20,731 nt of DNA from DASQUP01 sp035641235 (GTDB lineage: Bacteria; Actinomycetota; CADDZG01; WHSQ01), in NCBI GenBank assembly GCA_035641235.1, contig DASQUP010000229.1, positions 1 to 20,731 on the forward strand. The letters are read 5' to 3'. Below are positions 1-7,672 of this stretch, piece by piece. Position 1 is the stretch's first letter, and each line of letters begins with the position of its first letter. The translations under genes were made by a program, and so were the position numbers. Under the pieces are notes generated by a model. That model saw only the letters and a list, made by a program, of their open reading frames with translations. It made no database searches and was not told the DNA's origin.

Positions 1-622
1 CCAGCCACTCCCGCACTTCATCCAAGAACGCCGGATCGATTGTGTGTGGCATCGGCGACTCCCGGTAGGTGATCTCGGCGCCGGCAGCCTCCAGCGCGCT
101 CCGAGCGGCGCGCGAGAAGTCGACGCCGATCACCGAGTCAAAGGTGCCGTGGCCGATAACCACCGGGAAGCCCGACCGATCGTTCAGATCGAGCTTGAAA
201 TCCGGAACAGCCGGCATGAAGCCGCTGAACGCCATCAAGCCCGCCGGCTGTGGCCGCCCCTCCCCCAGCGACAGCGAGTACGCCATCACAGCGCCCTGGG
301 AGAAGCCGCCGAGCACGGTGCGTGACAGCGGCACCCCCGTCTCCCGCCCGAAACCATCGAGCCACGACTCAACCGCCGCAAACGTCTCTTTGAAGGTGGG
401 CGGATCCGGCGCGCCGACGCGATGCAGCCTGTACCAGTGCGCTCCGCCGGGCGGCTCGCTCAATGGACCGCGCGGGCACGCGCCCACAAGCCGGCCATCC
501 GGATCGAGGACGTCGAACAGCGGCCAGAGGTCGTTCTCGTCCGCCCCGCGGCCGTGAAACAACACCAACGCACCCGACGGCTCCGCTCGTGCCGGCCGAA
601 AACGGTGTGAGATCGACGTCAC
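1..622 (-). CDS. Phospholipase/carboxylesterase family alpha/beta hydrolase (3' end cut by window edge)
   Basis: Serine hydrolase of the small carboxylesterase/lysophospholipase family (YpfH-like), expected to hydrolyse ester bonds of an unidentified small substrate in the cytosol. From the GTG at 622 the frame stays open to base 1, giving 207 residues, so only a few C-terminal residues should be missing against a family length of about 205-230. The oxyanion region reads LVLFHGRGADENDLWPL (19-35), the nucleophile elbow is GGFSQGAVMA with Ser108, and the likely triad partners are Asp162 (GTFDSVIG) and His193 (MPHTID). No signal peptide is visible. The GTG overlaps the TGA of the upstream LCP gene (GTGA, 619-622), so the two are probably translationally coupled. 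Family assignment is firm; the substrate is unknown. Confidence 0.85.
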   Translation of the reverse strand, partial: MTSISHRFRPARAEPSGALVLFHGRGADENDLWPLFDVLDPDGRLVGACPRGPLSEPPGGAHWYRLHRVGAPDPPTFKETFAAVESWLDGFGRETGVPLSRTVLGGFSQGAVMAYSLSLGEGRPQPAGLMAFSGFMPAVPDFKLDLNDRSGFPVVIGHGTFDSVIGVDFSRAARSALEAAGAEITYRESPMPHTIDPAFLDEVREWL

Positions 623-2085
623 CGGCAGACCGCAGGCAGCTCGCCGGGTTTCGGAAGATCGATCGGAATGATGTCGACGAGACGCTGCACCTCGAACTTC
701 TTCCCCACGGTGACCGCTACATCGATGCCGATCGGCGTGTCGCCCTCCTTCAGCTTGGAACCGGGGATTGCCGCGGCGACGAGTTCCGCCTCCTGGCGCG
801 CATCGCTTTCGTACTGAACGACGGTCTTTCGGTAGTTGTAGCGCTGGGCATTCGCCACTTCGACGACGTTCACCGTACTCCCGTCGATGGCAATGGCCTC
901 CTCGAGTTCCTCGGATGCAGGTCCGGCGACGGTCTCCTCGGGATTCGTCCCGTTGTAGACGCCCACCCGGATGGAAGCTGGGTCTACATCGTTTGGAATG
1001 TTGCCCGCATCCTTGGGAGACTCATTGTTCCCCATCGCGTGAAACATCGCCGCGAGCGCCGCGTCGTCCGGAATGACGACCGACCCCACTTCGTTTGAGC
1101 CAGTGCCGAGATTAGGCGCGGTGTAGGCTTCGTAGTTCTCCGGGTCGAATTCCCTGAACCTCTTCATGAGGTTGTAGAGCTCTCGAAGGTCGGTATTGCT
1201 GTCTACCTTGAGGTTCTTCCCGGCGGCGCGTTTGATGCTCAGCAGCTTGCTGAAGCTAAGGAACGTACCCACCGACGTGACCTTGTTCACTGCAGCCGAT
1301 AGGAACTTCTGCTGGTTCTGGATGCGAGCAAAGTCACCCTCGCCGAAGACCTTGCGGGACCGAACGAAACGAAGTGCCCGCTCACCGCCAAAGTGAACCA
1401 TCCCAACCTCTTCCTCGGTGACCTCGATACCGGTAGCGGAATCGAATGGAATCGGTTCCGGGATGCACACGTCGACGCCATCGATCGCATCGACGAGATC
1501 GCGGAATCCGGCGATGTTCACCTGAACGTAAACGTTGATGTCGAGGCCGGTAAGGTCCTCAACCGTCTGGACGAGCTCGCCTTTTCCGTCGAGGAGCGCG
1601 GAGTTGATCTTGTTGCTCCCCCCGCCCGAAATCGGAACGTAGAGGTCGCGTGGGAACTGCACCATTGTGACTCTGTTGTTGGCCGGATCGATGCGCGCAA
1701 CAATGAGGGTATCGGCGCGCTCACCCGAGATGACGGTGCCGTCGGCCTCTACATCCTGCGCGCCGAGATCATCCTGTTCCTCTTCGGTCAATCCCTCGCG
1801 CGAATCGGAGCCGACGAGCAGCGCAGTGAACGGCTCCTCCGGATCCTTCTGAGGCACCACCTCGTCGATGGGTTCTTGGATGTCGCCCTGCAACGAGTAG
1901 TAGTACCAGAGCCCGTAGCCGCCTACGGCGCCGAGGATCAAAACGATGATGGAGGGGATGACCACCCACTTCTTCCGGAGCCACCCCAGACGGCGGCGCT
2001 CCTTCACCCGCACACTGCGGATTAGCCCCGTGACCTGGTCCGGGGACAGATGCCGGCCTTTCCGCCTGCGGAAGGGATTACGCAT
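619..2085 (-). CDS. LytR-CpsA-Psr (LCP) family protein with C-terminal LytR_C domain
   Basis: Membrane-anchored LCP protein of 488 residues. LCP enzymes transfer undecaprenyl-phosphate-linked glycopolymers onto peptidoglycan (in actinobacteria, arabinogalactan or related polymers). A basic cytoplasmic head (1-40) precedes one membrane helix at about 41-62, followed by an extracytoplasmic LCP domain at about 85-290. Core motifs are visible: ERADTLIVARID (122-133), VQFPRDLYVPI (142-152), NKINSAL (158-164), and an Arg-rich segment with RSRKVFGEGDFARIQNQQ (242-259), which supplies the conserved phosphate-binding arginines. Residues of about 370-470 resemble the LytR_C domain (RVGVYNGT start). A GATAAT hexamer on the minus strand (2094-2099) lies 8 nt before the ATG. 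It is followed by a coupled carboxylesterase. The exact polymer substrate cannot be read from sequence. Confidence 0.92.
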   Translation of the reverse strand: MRNPFRRRKGRHLSPDQVTGLIRSVRVKERRRLGWLRKKWVVIPSIIVLILGAVGGYGLWYYYSLQGDIQEPIDEVVPQKDPEEPFTALLVGSDSREGLTEEEQDDLGAQDVEADGTVISGERADTLIVARIDPANNRVTMVQFPRDLYVPISGGGSNKINSALLDGKGELVQTVEDLTGLDINVYVQVNIAGFRDLVDAIDGVDVCIPEPIPFDSATGIEVTEEEVGMVHFGGERALRFVRSRKVFGEGDFARIQNQQKFLSAAVNKVTSVGTFLSFSKLLSIKRAAGKNLKVDSNTDLRELYNLMKRFREFDPENYEAYTAPNLGTGSNEVGSVVIPDDAALAAMFHAMGNNESPKDAGNIPNDVDPASIRVGVYNGTNPEETVAGPASEELEEAIAIDGSTVNVVEVANAQRYNYRKTVVQYESDARQEAELVAAAIPGSKLKEGDTPIGIDVAVTVGKKFEVQRLVDIIPIDLPKPGELPAVCR

Positions 2086-2216
2086 AGATGGCGATTATCG
2101 AGCCGGTCGCGTCTCTAGCGGCCGGCCTTCGCAGGATCTCCACAACTACGTGCCTCGGCCAGTGATGTTTGCGAGGTTCTGCGGCGCGAAAAACAAGCCT
2201 GGCAAGGCCGCAGGGA

Positions 2217-2243
2217 GGGTACGTACCAGGAGCGTACGTGCCC
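2217..2243. promoter_or_regulatory. Inverted repeat between the DUF2007 gene and the LCP gene
   Basis: Arms GGGTACGTAC (2217-2226) and GTACGTGCCC (2234-2243) pair at 9 of 10 positions around a 7-nt centre. It lies in the 237-bp gap between two minus-strand genes, about 130 bp upstream of the LCP start. It could be an operator for the LCP gene or a stem ending the upstream operon; no T-run follows it on the minus strand, so an operator is slightly more likely. Nothing else stands out in this gap. Confidence 0.35.
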
Positions 2244-2322
2244 GACCGAGAACGCAGCCAGGCGCAGCTTTTTCGCCCACTGAACCCTACCGACATTGCT
2301 GGTCGAGGCACAGGCCTACCCC

Positions 2323-2793
2323 TCAGGGCCGCGCCTCTGACTCGGAGCAGAACGGAAGCGCCTTACACGCGGGAAAGGATTGGGCAACCTGAAGGAGAGC
2401 GAGGAAGGACAGCAGGACTCCCAGGATCAACGCCGTGACCCACCAAACGACCGGCAATCTCCACCCCTTCTTCGGCGTTCTGGCGACCGACGGCTCGACG
2501 GCCGGCGCGTCGTACGAGATCTCCGCCAGGACGAGGCGCGCATCCTCCAGCTGAAGCGGGCGAACCATGATCACAACCGGTGCCCAGGGATTGGATCCAC
2601 CGAGGAACATCCACGTGCCGGGTTCGGAGCGATCCTTGACCGCCATCGTCTCGATGCCGGCCTCGTTCAAACGTCCGATCAACAGGTGCGCGTCGATGTC
2701 GTCGGTCGCTTTGGCCAGCTTCACCCAGCCGGATCCTCCACCACCGCGATCGAGAACTACCGGCGGTGGAGGCAAATCAATGCGAGTACTCAT
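2323..2793 (-). CDS. DUF2007-like small protein with C-terminal membrane helix
   Basis: Protein of 156 residues. Residues 22-93 resemble the DUF2007 'putative signal transducing protein' domain: a short beta strand (WVKLAKATD), a helix (DAHLLIGRLNEAGIETMAV) and a later strand (PVVIMV) followed by a helix beginning at QLEDAR, an ACT/ferredoxin-like arrangement. Residues 113-136 form one hydrophobic helix (VVWWVTALILGVLLSFLALL), leaving a short tail with two cysteines. It begins 2 bp after the stop codon of the acyl-CoA dehydrogenase, so it is almost certainly co-transcribed with it. Function unknown; such proteins are often described as regulatory but no partner can be named from the sequence. 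Confidence 0.75.
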   Translation of the reverse strand: MSTRIDLPPPPVVLDRGGGGSGWVKLAKATDDIDAHLLIGRLNEAGIETMAVKDRSEPGTWMFLGGSNPWAPVVIMVRPLQLEDARLVLAEISYDAPAVEPSVARTPKKGWRLPVVWWVTALILGVLLSFLALLQVAQSFPACKALPFCSESEARP

Positions 2794-2795
2794 TT

Positions 2796-3950
2796 CTACC
2801 TGCCGAAAACTTTGCGAGCGATGACCACTCGTTGTATCTGATTCGTCCCCTCATAGATCTGTGTGATCTTTGCGTCGCGCATGAAACGTTCCACCGGGTA
2901 CTCGCGGACATAACCGTAGCCGCCGAGCGCTTGTACGCAATCAGTCGTCACCGACATCGCGACATCGGAGGCGTAACACTTTGCGATGGCCGCCCAGTAG
3001 GAGACGTTGGGCTCGTTGTCGTCGACCGCCTTGGCGGCTCGATACACAGCCAGGCGCGCCGTCTCGATCTTCATTGCCATGTCCGCGAACATGAACTGCA
3101 TCCCTTGGAACGCCGACACGGGCTTCCCGAACTGCTTTCGCTCCGAGCAATACCCAACCGCAAAATCAAATGCCCCCTGAGCGATGCCGAGCGCTTGTGC
3201 GGCGATGGTCGGTCGCGAGAAGTCGAGCGTCCTCATTGCGATCTGAAAACCCCCGTTCACGTCACCGATGACGTGCGAGGCCGGGACGCGGCACTCCTCC
3301 AGGATCACTTCACGTGTCGGTGATCCACGGATACCCATCTTGTCTTCCTTGCGGCCGAGAGAGAAGCCTGGGGAATCCTTGGCGACGAGGAACGCTGTGA
3401 TGTTGCGTCCCTTTTCTCCCTCGGGATCGGTAACCGCAAAGTAGGTGTAGAGATCGGCCGCTCCCGCACCGGTAATGAACCTTTTCGAGCCGGTTATCAC
3501 CCAATCGTCCCCGTCCGGCACCGCCCTGCTCCGCATCGCCGCCGCATCCGAGCCAGAGCCCGGCTCGGTCAGGCAATACGACATTCGGTGGGTTCCCTCC
3601 GTGATCCCCTCACACACGAGCCGCTTCTGCTCGTCAGAGCCCGCCAGAAGGACGGGAATGGCGCCCAGCTTGTTCACCGCGGGGATCAATGCCACGCCGG
3701 CAGACGCCCGGGAAAGCTCTTCTACGAGAATGCAGAGCTCTACGGCCCCTCCGCCGGCACCGCCGTGCTCCTCCGGGTACGACACACCGGCGAACCCGGC
3801 CTTGACCAGGAGGTCGTCGATGTCCCACGGGTACTCGTCGGCGGCGTCGATCTCGGCGGCACGTGGGGCGATCTTGTCCTCCGCCAGCTGGCGCACCGAG
3901 AGGCGGAAAGCATCCTGCTCCTCGGTGAAGGAAAAGCTGAGACCCTCCAT
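2796..3950 (-). CDS. Acyl-CoA dehydrogenase (short-chain type; candidate butyryl- or methylsuccinyl-CoA dehydrogenase)
   Basis: FAD-dependent dehydrogenase of 384 residues that introduces an alpha,beta double bond into an acyl-CoA and passes electrons to ETF. Full-length for the SCAD/MCAD group: N-terminal helical domain (about 6-120), FAD-binding beta domain with YCLTEPGSGSD (125-135) and FITGAGAADLYTYFA (158-172), and C-terminal helical domain with QALGGYGYVREYPVERFMRD. The catalytic base is Glu367 in IYEGTNQIQR, the position used by short/medium-chain enzymes. It is divergent from ccr and shares a long inverted repeat with it, suggesting a role near the ethylmalonyl-CoA pathway, where methylsuccinyl-CoA dehydrogenase (Mcd) is required. 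Described Mcd enzymes carry an extra N-terminal region, absent here, so butyryl-CoA or branched-chain acyl-CoA remain alternatives. The ATG is chosen because TACCAT lies 6 nt upstream (leaderless pattern). Confidence 0.93.
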   Translation of the reverse strand: MEGLSFSFTEEQDAFRLSVRQLAEDKIAPRAAEIDAADEYPWDIDDLLVKAGFAGVSYPEEHGGAGGGAVELCILVEELSRASAGVALIPAVNKLGAIPVLLAGSDEQKRLVCEGITEGTHRMSYCLTEPGSGSDAAAMRSRAVPDGDDWVITGSKRFITGAGAADLYTYFAVTDPEGEKGRNITAFLVAKDSPGFSLGRKEDKMGIRGSPTREVILEECRVPASHVIGDVNGGFQIAMRTLDFSRPTIAAQALGIAQGAFDFAVGYCSERKQFGKPVSAFQGMQFMFADMAMKIETARLAVYRAAKAVDDNEPNVSYWAAIAKCYASDVAMSVTTDCVQALGGYGYVREYPVERFMRDAKITQIYEGTNQIQRVVIARKVFGR

Positions 3951-3956
3951 AACCGC

Positions 3957-3962
3957 ATGGTA
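3957..3962 (-). promoter_or_regulatory. Putative leaderless -10 element of the acyl-CoA dehydrogenase gene
   Basis: TACCAT on the minus strand matches TANNNT and lies 6 nt before the ATG at 3950, placing the predicted transcript start at or next to the start codon. No Shine-Dalgarno sequence is seen. Confidence 0.5.
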
Positions 3963-3978
3963 ACCGGGTAACAGTCTG

Positions 3979-4037
3979 CGAAGACACTTGTTGCACGCTC
4001 AACGCTCGACAAACGACTGGTGCAACGAGTGTGTTCG
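3979..4037. promoter_or_regulatory. Long inverted repeat in the acyl-CoA dehydrogenase/ccr divergent promoter (shared operator candidate)
   Basis: The left arm (3979-3995) read on the minus strand is TGCAACAAGTGTCTTCG; the right arm (4021-4037) on the plus strand is TGCAACGAGTGTGTTCG. They match at 15 of 17 positions, separated by 25 bp. The same element, with GCGCAAC(A)AGTGTGCTCG arms and nearly identical outer span, occurs between hbd and ecm (16881-16938). The right arm ends 1 bp before a TAGGGT hexamer (4039-4044) that may be a ccr -10. Each arm reads outward toward one of the two divergent genes. The most likely role is binding of a common regulator of ethylmalonyl-CoA pathway genes. Confidence 0.65.
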
Positions 4038-4102
4038 TTAGGGTCGGGTCGCCCGGCCCACCGCGTTATGGTCCGGGCGAGCCGAGAAGACTTGGAGGCA
4101 GA

Positions 4103-5449
4103 GTGGCTGGAACCATCGAGGGGATCAGAACGGCCGTGCTCGAGGGTGCTCCAGGCGACGAGATCGGAGCGCTAGAGCTTCCGGATCACATCGTTGCCGC
4201 GGTGACGCACAAGGACGAGCAGACGATGTTCCAGGGACTCGAAACGGCCGTCAAGGACCCACGCAAGGCGCTCCACGTCGAGGACGTGCCGCTGCCGCCG
4301 CTCGGCCCGAACGAATGCCTTGTAGCGGTTATGGCCTCGGCGATCAACTTCAACACGGTATGGACCTCGATCTTCGAGCCCATTTCAACGTTCAAGTTCC
4401 TCAAGCGGTTCGGCCGAGAAAGCGAACTCGGGGCGCGCCACGACCTCGACTACCACATCGTCGGCTCGGATGCCTCCGGCGTCGTTCTGCGGACCGGGCC
4501 CGGCGTGACGCGCTGGAAACCGGGCGACAGGGTGACGGTCCACTGCAACTACGTCGACATGGAGGCACCCACAGGCCACGACGACTCCATGCTCGACCCA
4601 GAGCAGCGTATCTGGGGCTTCGAGACGAACTTCGGCGGACTTGCCGAGATCGCCATGGTCAAGTCGAACCAGCTCATGCCCAAACCGGAGCACCTCACGT
4701 GGGAGGAGGCGGCCTGTTTGGGCCTCGTCTCGTCGACCGCCTACAGGATGCTCGTCTCGTCGAACGGCGCGCAGATGAAGCAAGGAGATGTTGTTCTCGT
4801 ATGGGGAGCCTCCGGCGGTCTGGGCGGGTTTGCGTGTCAGTACGTGATGAACGGTGGCGGGATCCCGGTGGGTGTCGTGTCGTCTGAGGACAAAGTGAAG
4901 CTCCTCAATTCGATCGGGGTCGAGCACGTGATCGACCGGCGCGCCGACAACTATCGATTCTGGGACGGTGAGGTCGCCGATCAGTCCGAGTGGCGACGCT
5001 TCGGTAAACGCATCCGCGAGCTCGCCGGCGAGGATCCAGACATCGTCTTCGAGCACCCGGGTCGAAGCACATTCGGAGCGAGCGTCTTCGTGGCGAAACG
5101 CGGCGGAAAGATCGTCACTTGTGCGTCGACGTCGGGCTACGAGCACACCTACGACAACCGCTATCTGTGGATGAACCTGAAGAGCATCATCGGGTCACAC
5201 TTCGCCAACTACAAAGAAGCGTGGGAGGCGAACCGCTTGGCCTGCCTGGGGAAGATCCACCCCATCTTGTCGCGCACCTTCCCTCTTGAAGAGACCGGCG
5301 AGGCGGCCTACCAGGTGCACCGCAACCTGCATCACGGAAAGATCGGGATCCGGGTCCTGGCGCCGGAGGACGGCATGGGCGTCACCAACCCAGAGCTGCG
5401 GGCGCGCCACATCGACGCCATCGAGGCGTTCCGCCACCTCGGAGACTGA
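4103..5449 (+). CDS. ccr: Crotonyl-CoA carboxylase/reductase
   Basis: Catalyses NADPH-dependent reductive carboxylation of crotonyl-CoA to ethylmalonyl-CoA, the key step of the ethylmalonyl-CoA pathway. I place the start at GTG 4103 (448 residues, the usual Ccr length) behind GGAGG at 4094-4098; the frame is open further upstream to 4031 but that extension is unlike Ccr. MDR-family layout: catalytic GroES-like domain, then Rossmann domain with VLVWGASGGLGG (231-242). Residues corresponding to the described CO2 pocket appear present: Asn84 (INFNTVW), Phe173-Glu174 (WGFETNFGG) and His366 (GSHFANY), which argues for a carboxylase rather than a plain enoyl reductase. Candidate -10s are TAGGGT (4039-4044) or TATGGT (4067-4072), so unlike many neighbours it has a leader. 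The paired pathway enzyme Ecm is 11.5 kb downstream. Confidence 0.95.
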   Translation: MAGTIEGIRTAVLEGAPGDEIGALELPDHIVAAVTHKDEQTMFQGLETAVKDPRKALHVEDVPLPPLGPNECLVAVMASAINFNTVWTSIFEPISTFKFLKRFGRESELGARHDLDYHIVGSDASGVVLRTGPGVTRWKPGDRVTVHCNYVDMEAPTGHDDSMLDPEQRIWGFETNFGGLAEIAMVKSNQLMPKPEHLTWEEAACLGLVSSTAYRMLVSSNGAQMKQGDVVLVWGASGGLGGFACQYVMNGGGIPVGVVSSEDKVKLLNSIGVEHVIDRRADNYRFWDGEVADQSEWRRFGKRIRELAGEDPDIVFEHPGRSTFGASVFVAKRGGKIVTCASTSGYEHTYDNRYLWMNLKSIIGSHFANYKEAWEANRLACLGKIHPILSRTFPLEETGEAAYQVHRNLHHGKIGIRVLAPEDGMGVTNPELRARHIDAIEAFRHLGD

Positions 5450-5458
5450 ATCCCGCGC

Positions 5459-5513
5459 CGAACTGTTCGCGCTGACTCACGGTATGCGTGAGTGGTCGCG
5501 AACAGGTCGGGGA
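5459..5513. repeat. Palindromic intergenic repeat, copy 1
   Basis: Starts 10 bp after the ccr stop. The stem is CTGTTCGCG (5463-5471) with CGCGAACAG (5497-5505), and an inner stem ACTCACG (5475-5481) with CGTGAGT (5487-5493), loop 5 nt. The flank CCGAAC and the trailing AGGTCG are shared with copy 2, and CCGAAC and the loop with copy 3. Possible terminator of ccr or REP-like element; there is no T-run. It includes an in-frame ATG (5484) for the next gene, which I reject as the start. Confidence 0.6.
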
Positions 5514-5531
5514 ACCGGGGAAAATGGCGGC

Positions 5532-6356
5532 GTGATCAGCCTAGTTGTCTTGCTGCTAGCGGCTTCGATCGGCGCCGCCGATCGAGCACAAGAGCCAGAC
5601 GAACACCTGCTGAGTTTTGCCGTTATCGGCGACTGGGGCTCGGGGCTCGACTTCGAGGACCGGATCGCCGCCCGGATGTGCAAGTACCGCGAGTCACACC
5701 CGTTCGACCTCGTGATCACAACCGGAGACAACATCTACCCCGACGGCGCGCCCAAGTATTTCGAGGACAACTTCTTCACGCCCTTCGACTGCCTCCTGAG
5801 TGCGGGAGTGCGCTTCCGCTCCAGCCTCGGCAATCACGACGTCCTGACCGAAAGCGGAAAACCTGAGCTCGAGGAGCCGGCATTCGGAATGAAACGACGC
5901 AACTACGTCGTGCGGGAATCCGGAGTGCGATTCGTTATCGCGAACTCAAACAAGATTCGAAAGAAGTGGCTGCGCAGGAAGACGATTGCGGAGGAGGGCG
6001 ACGTCTGGACGATCGTCGTCTTCCACCATCCGGTTTACTCGCCTGGACCGCACGGCCCGACGCCCGGCTTCTCAGATTGGATGCCGCGGCTGTTCCGGAA
6101 GCGGGGCGTCGATCTGGTTCTTAACGGCCACGATCACTTGTATTCGGTCAGCAAGCCGCTCAAGGGACTTAGGTATGCCGTAACCGGCGGCGGCGGAGCC
6201 TGGCCCTACGAGTGCGGCAAAGCGTGGTTCACGGCGAAATGCCGCTCCCGGCACCATTTCCTCTACATCACTGCCACGGAGACCGAGTTGAAAGTGCGCG
6301 CCGTGCCGCCCAAGGGCAAACCGTTCGCCCGCTTCTCAACGGAGGGCCTCCCTTAG
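5532..6356 (+). CDS. Secreted calcineurin-like metallophosphatase (tartrate-resistant acid phosphatase-like)
   Basis: Two-metal phosphoesterase of 274 residues, exported. From GTG 5532 the protein opens with a short hydrophobic signal sequence (ISLVVLLLAASIGAADRA), which is why I prefer it to the ATG at 5484 inside a palindromic repeat. Family motifs appear in order: GDWG (Asp34), TTGDNIYPDG (Asp66, Asn67), GNHD (100-103), VVFHHPVYSPG and LNGHDHLYS, together supplying the usual Asp, Asn and His metal ligands of purple-acid-phosphatase-like enzymes. It therefore probably hydrolyses phosphomonoesters or diesters outside the cytosol. It follows ccr on the same strand, separated by a hairpin repeat, and no metabolic link to the pathway is apparent. 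A convergent thiolase lies beyond a second copy of the repeat. Confidence 0.88.
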   Translation: MISLVVLLLAASIGAADRAQEPDEHLLSFAVIGDWGSGLDFEDRIAARMCKYRESHPFDLVITTGDNIYPDGAPKYFEDNFFTPFDCLLSAGVRFRSSLGNHDVLTESGKPELEEPAFGMKRRNYVVRESGVRFVIANSNKIRKKWLRRKTIAEEGDVWTIVVFHHPVYSPGPHGPTPGFSDWMPRLFRKRGVDLVLNGHDHLYSVSKPLKGLRYAVTGGGGAWPYECGKAWFTAKCRSRHHFLYITATETELKVRAVPPKGKPFARFSTEGLP

Positions 6357-6357
6357 C

Positions 6358-6412
6358 CGAACCGTCTGCGGTTAATTGCGGATTTCAATGAATAAACGCA
6401 GACAGGTCGCCT
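6358..6412. repeat. Palindromic intergenic repeat, copy 2 (between convergent genes)
   Basis: Fills the gap between the phosphatase and the thiolase. Core stem GTCTGCG (6363-6370 region) pairs with CGCAGAC (6397-6403 region). It aligns with copy 3 without gaps over the first 37 bases, and the stem bases CT/AG here correspond to TC/GA there, a paired change. Placement suits a bidirectional terminator. Confidence 0.6.
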
Positions 6413-7603
6413 TTAGACCCGGAAAATCACGGCGTCGCCCTGGCCGCCTCCGCCGCACAGAGCCGCCACACCGAGGCCGCCGCCGCGCCGGCGCAGTTCG
6501 TGCAGCAGCGTCACCGTGAGGCGCGCTCCGGTACAGCCGATCGGATGCCCCAATGCAACCGCGCCGCCGTTGACGTTGACCTTTTCCTCGGCCGCGCCGT
6601 TGCCGTCGAACAGCATCCGCGTCGAGTGGAGCGCGACGGCTGCAAACGCTTCGTTGATCTCGATTAGGTCGAGATCGGTGGGCGACGCGCCGGCCTTCTT
6701 GAGCGCAGCGGTGATCGCCATTGCCGGAACCGTGTGGAGATAGGGCGGCTCGTCGGCGGACATGCCGTGGGCAACGATCTCGGCGATCGGCTCGACTCCG
6801 AGCTCCTCGGCGCGCTCCCGGCTCATCACCACGACCGCCGCGCCGCCGTTGGAAATCTGAGACGCGTTGCCCGCGGTGATGGTGCCATCCGACTGGAATA
6901 CGGGCTTGAGAGCGCCGAGCGATTCGGCAGTTGCGTCTGCGCGGATCCCCTCATCAGTCTTGAACGTGATCGGATCGCCTTTGCGCTGAGGGATCTCGAG
7001 GGGAACGATCTCCTCCGCGAAGCGGCCGTCAACCGTTGCGGCATGAGCGCGCTGATGCGAACGCGCCGCCCATTCGTCCTGCTCGGTCCGTGCGATGGAG
7101 AACTCCTTGTTCACGTCGTCGGACTGGTCGCCCATGTGCCTGTGGTTGAAGGCGTCCCACAGCCCGTCGTAGATCATCGAGTCCACGAGCTGGCCGTCGC
7201 CCATGCGGTAGCCCGTGCGCGCCTTGGGCAGCAGGTAGGGGGCCTGGTCCATCGACTCCATCCCGCCGGCCACAACGGCCGAGACCTCCCCCGCCCGAAT
7301 GAGCTGATCGGCCAGAGCGATGGCGTTCAGACCCGACAGGCAGACCTTGTTGATCGTGATGGCCGGCACGCTCTTTGGAATGCCGGCTCCGACCGCGGCC
7401 TGGCGGGCGGTGATCTGGCCCGTGCCCGCCTGCAGCACCTGACCCATGATCACGTAGTCGATTTGCTCGCCCGAGAGCCCTCCCCTTTCGAGGGCTCCCC
7501 TGATCGCATGGGCGCCGAGTTCCACGGCCGGCAGGGTCGATACCGCGCCTCCAAACTTGCCGATGGCCGTGCGACCTGCAGAAACGATCACGGAGGAAGC
7601 CAT
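6413..7603 (-). CDS. Acetyl-CoA acetyltransferase (thiolase)
   Basis: Biosynthetic-type thiolase of 396 residues, condensing two acetyl-CoA to acetoacetyl-CoA or the reverse. Catalytic residues sit at family positions: nucleophile Cys88 (INKVCLSGLNAI), His353 (GGAVALGHPIGCTGAR) and Cys383 (AALCGGGGQGDAV); NEAFAAVAL is also present. Length is normal for PhaA/AtoB-like enzymes. In this setting it would supply acetoacetyl-CoA to the 3-hydroxybutyryl-CoA dehydrogenase and Ccr. The gene is divergent from the epimerase with a 69-bp gap. Unlike several neighbours it has a Shine-Dalgarno AGGAG (minus strand, 7614-7618) and a more distant -10 TAGAAT (7644-7649), implying a leader of about 34 nt. A degradative role cannot be excluded. 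Confidence 0.94.
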   Translation of the reverse strand: MASSVIVSAGRTAIGKFGGAVSTLPAVELGAHAIRGALERGGLSGEQIDYVIMGQVLQAGTGQITARQAAVGAGIPKSVPAITINKVCLSGLNAIALADQLIRAGEVSAVVAGGMESMDQAPYLLPKARTGYRMGDGQLVDSMIYDGLWDAFNHRHMGDQSDDVNKEFSIARTEQDEWAARSHQRAHAATVDGRFAEEIVPLEIPQRKGDPITFKTDEGIRADATAESLGALKPVFQSDGTITAGNASQISNGGAAVVVMSRERAEELGVEPIAEIVAHGMSADEPPYLHTVPAMAITAALKKAGASPTDLDLIEINEAFAAVALHSTRMLFDGNGAAEEKVNVNGGAVALGHPIGCTGARLTVTLLHELRRRGGGLGVAALCGGGGQGDAVIFRV

Positions 7604-7643
7604 GTCCGATCATCTCCTGGCTGATGGTGGTGGGTTCCTCGCC

Positions 7644-7649
7644 ATTCTA
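7644..7649 (-). promoter_or_regulatory. Putative -10 element of the thiolase gene
   Basis: TAGAAT on the minus strand, about 40 bp upstream of the thiolase ATG, gives a leader of about 34 nt containing AGGAG. It lies back to back with the epimerase -10 at 7660-7665. Confidence 0.45.
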
Positions 7650-7659
7650 GGCGCCCCAC

Positions 7660-7665
7660 TAGGAT
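7660..7665 (+). promoter_or_regulatory. Putative leaderless -10 element of the epimerase gene
   Basis: TAGGAT lies 7 nt before ATG 7673, so transcription would start at the start codon. It overlaps one arm of a perfect 8-bp inverted repeat (7604-7611 / 7663-7670) whose other arm abuts the thiolase start codon. Confidence 0.5.
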
Positions 7666-7672
7666 CGGACTC

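Noticed and set aside
4031..4102. Upstream extension of the ccr reading frame to a GTG at 4031
   Set aside because: The extra 24 residues are Pro/Arg/Gly-rich and unlike Ccr, the GTG lies inside the operator-like repeat, and GTG 4103 has a GGAGG and gives the normal family length.
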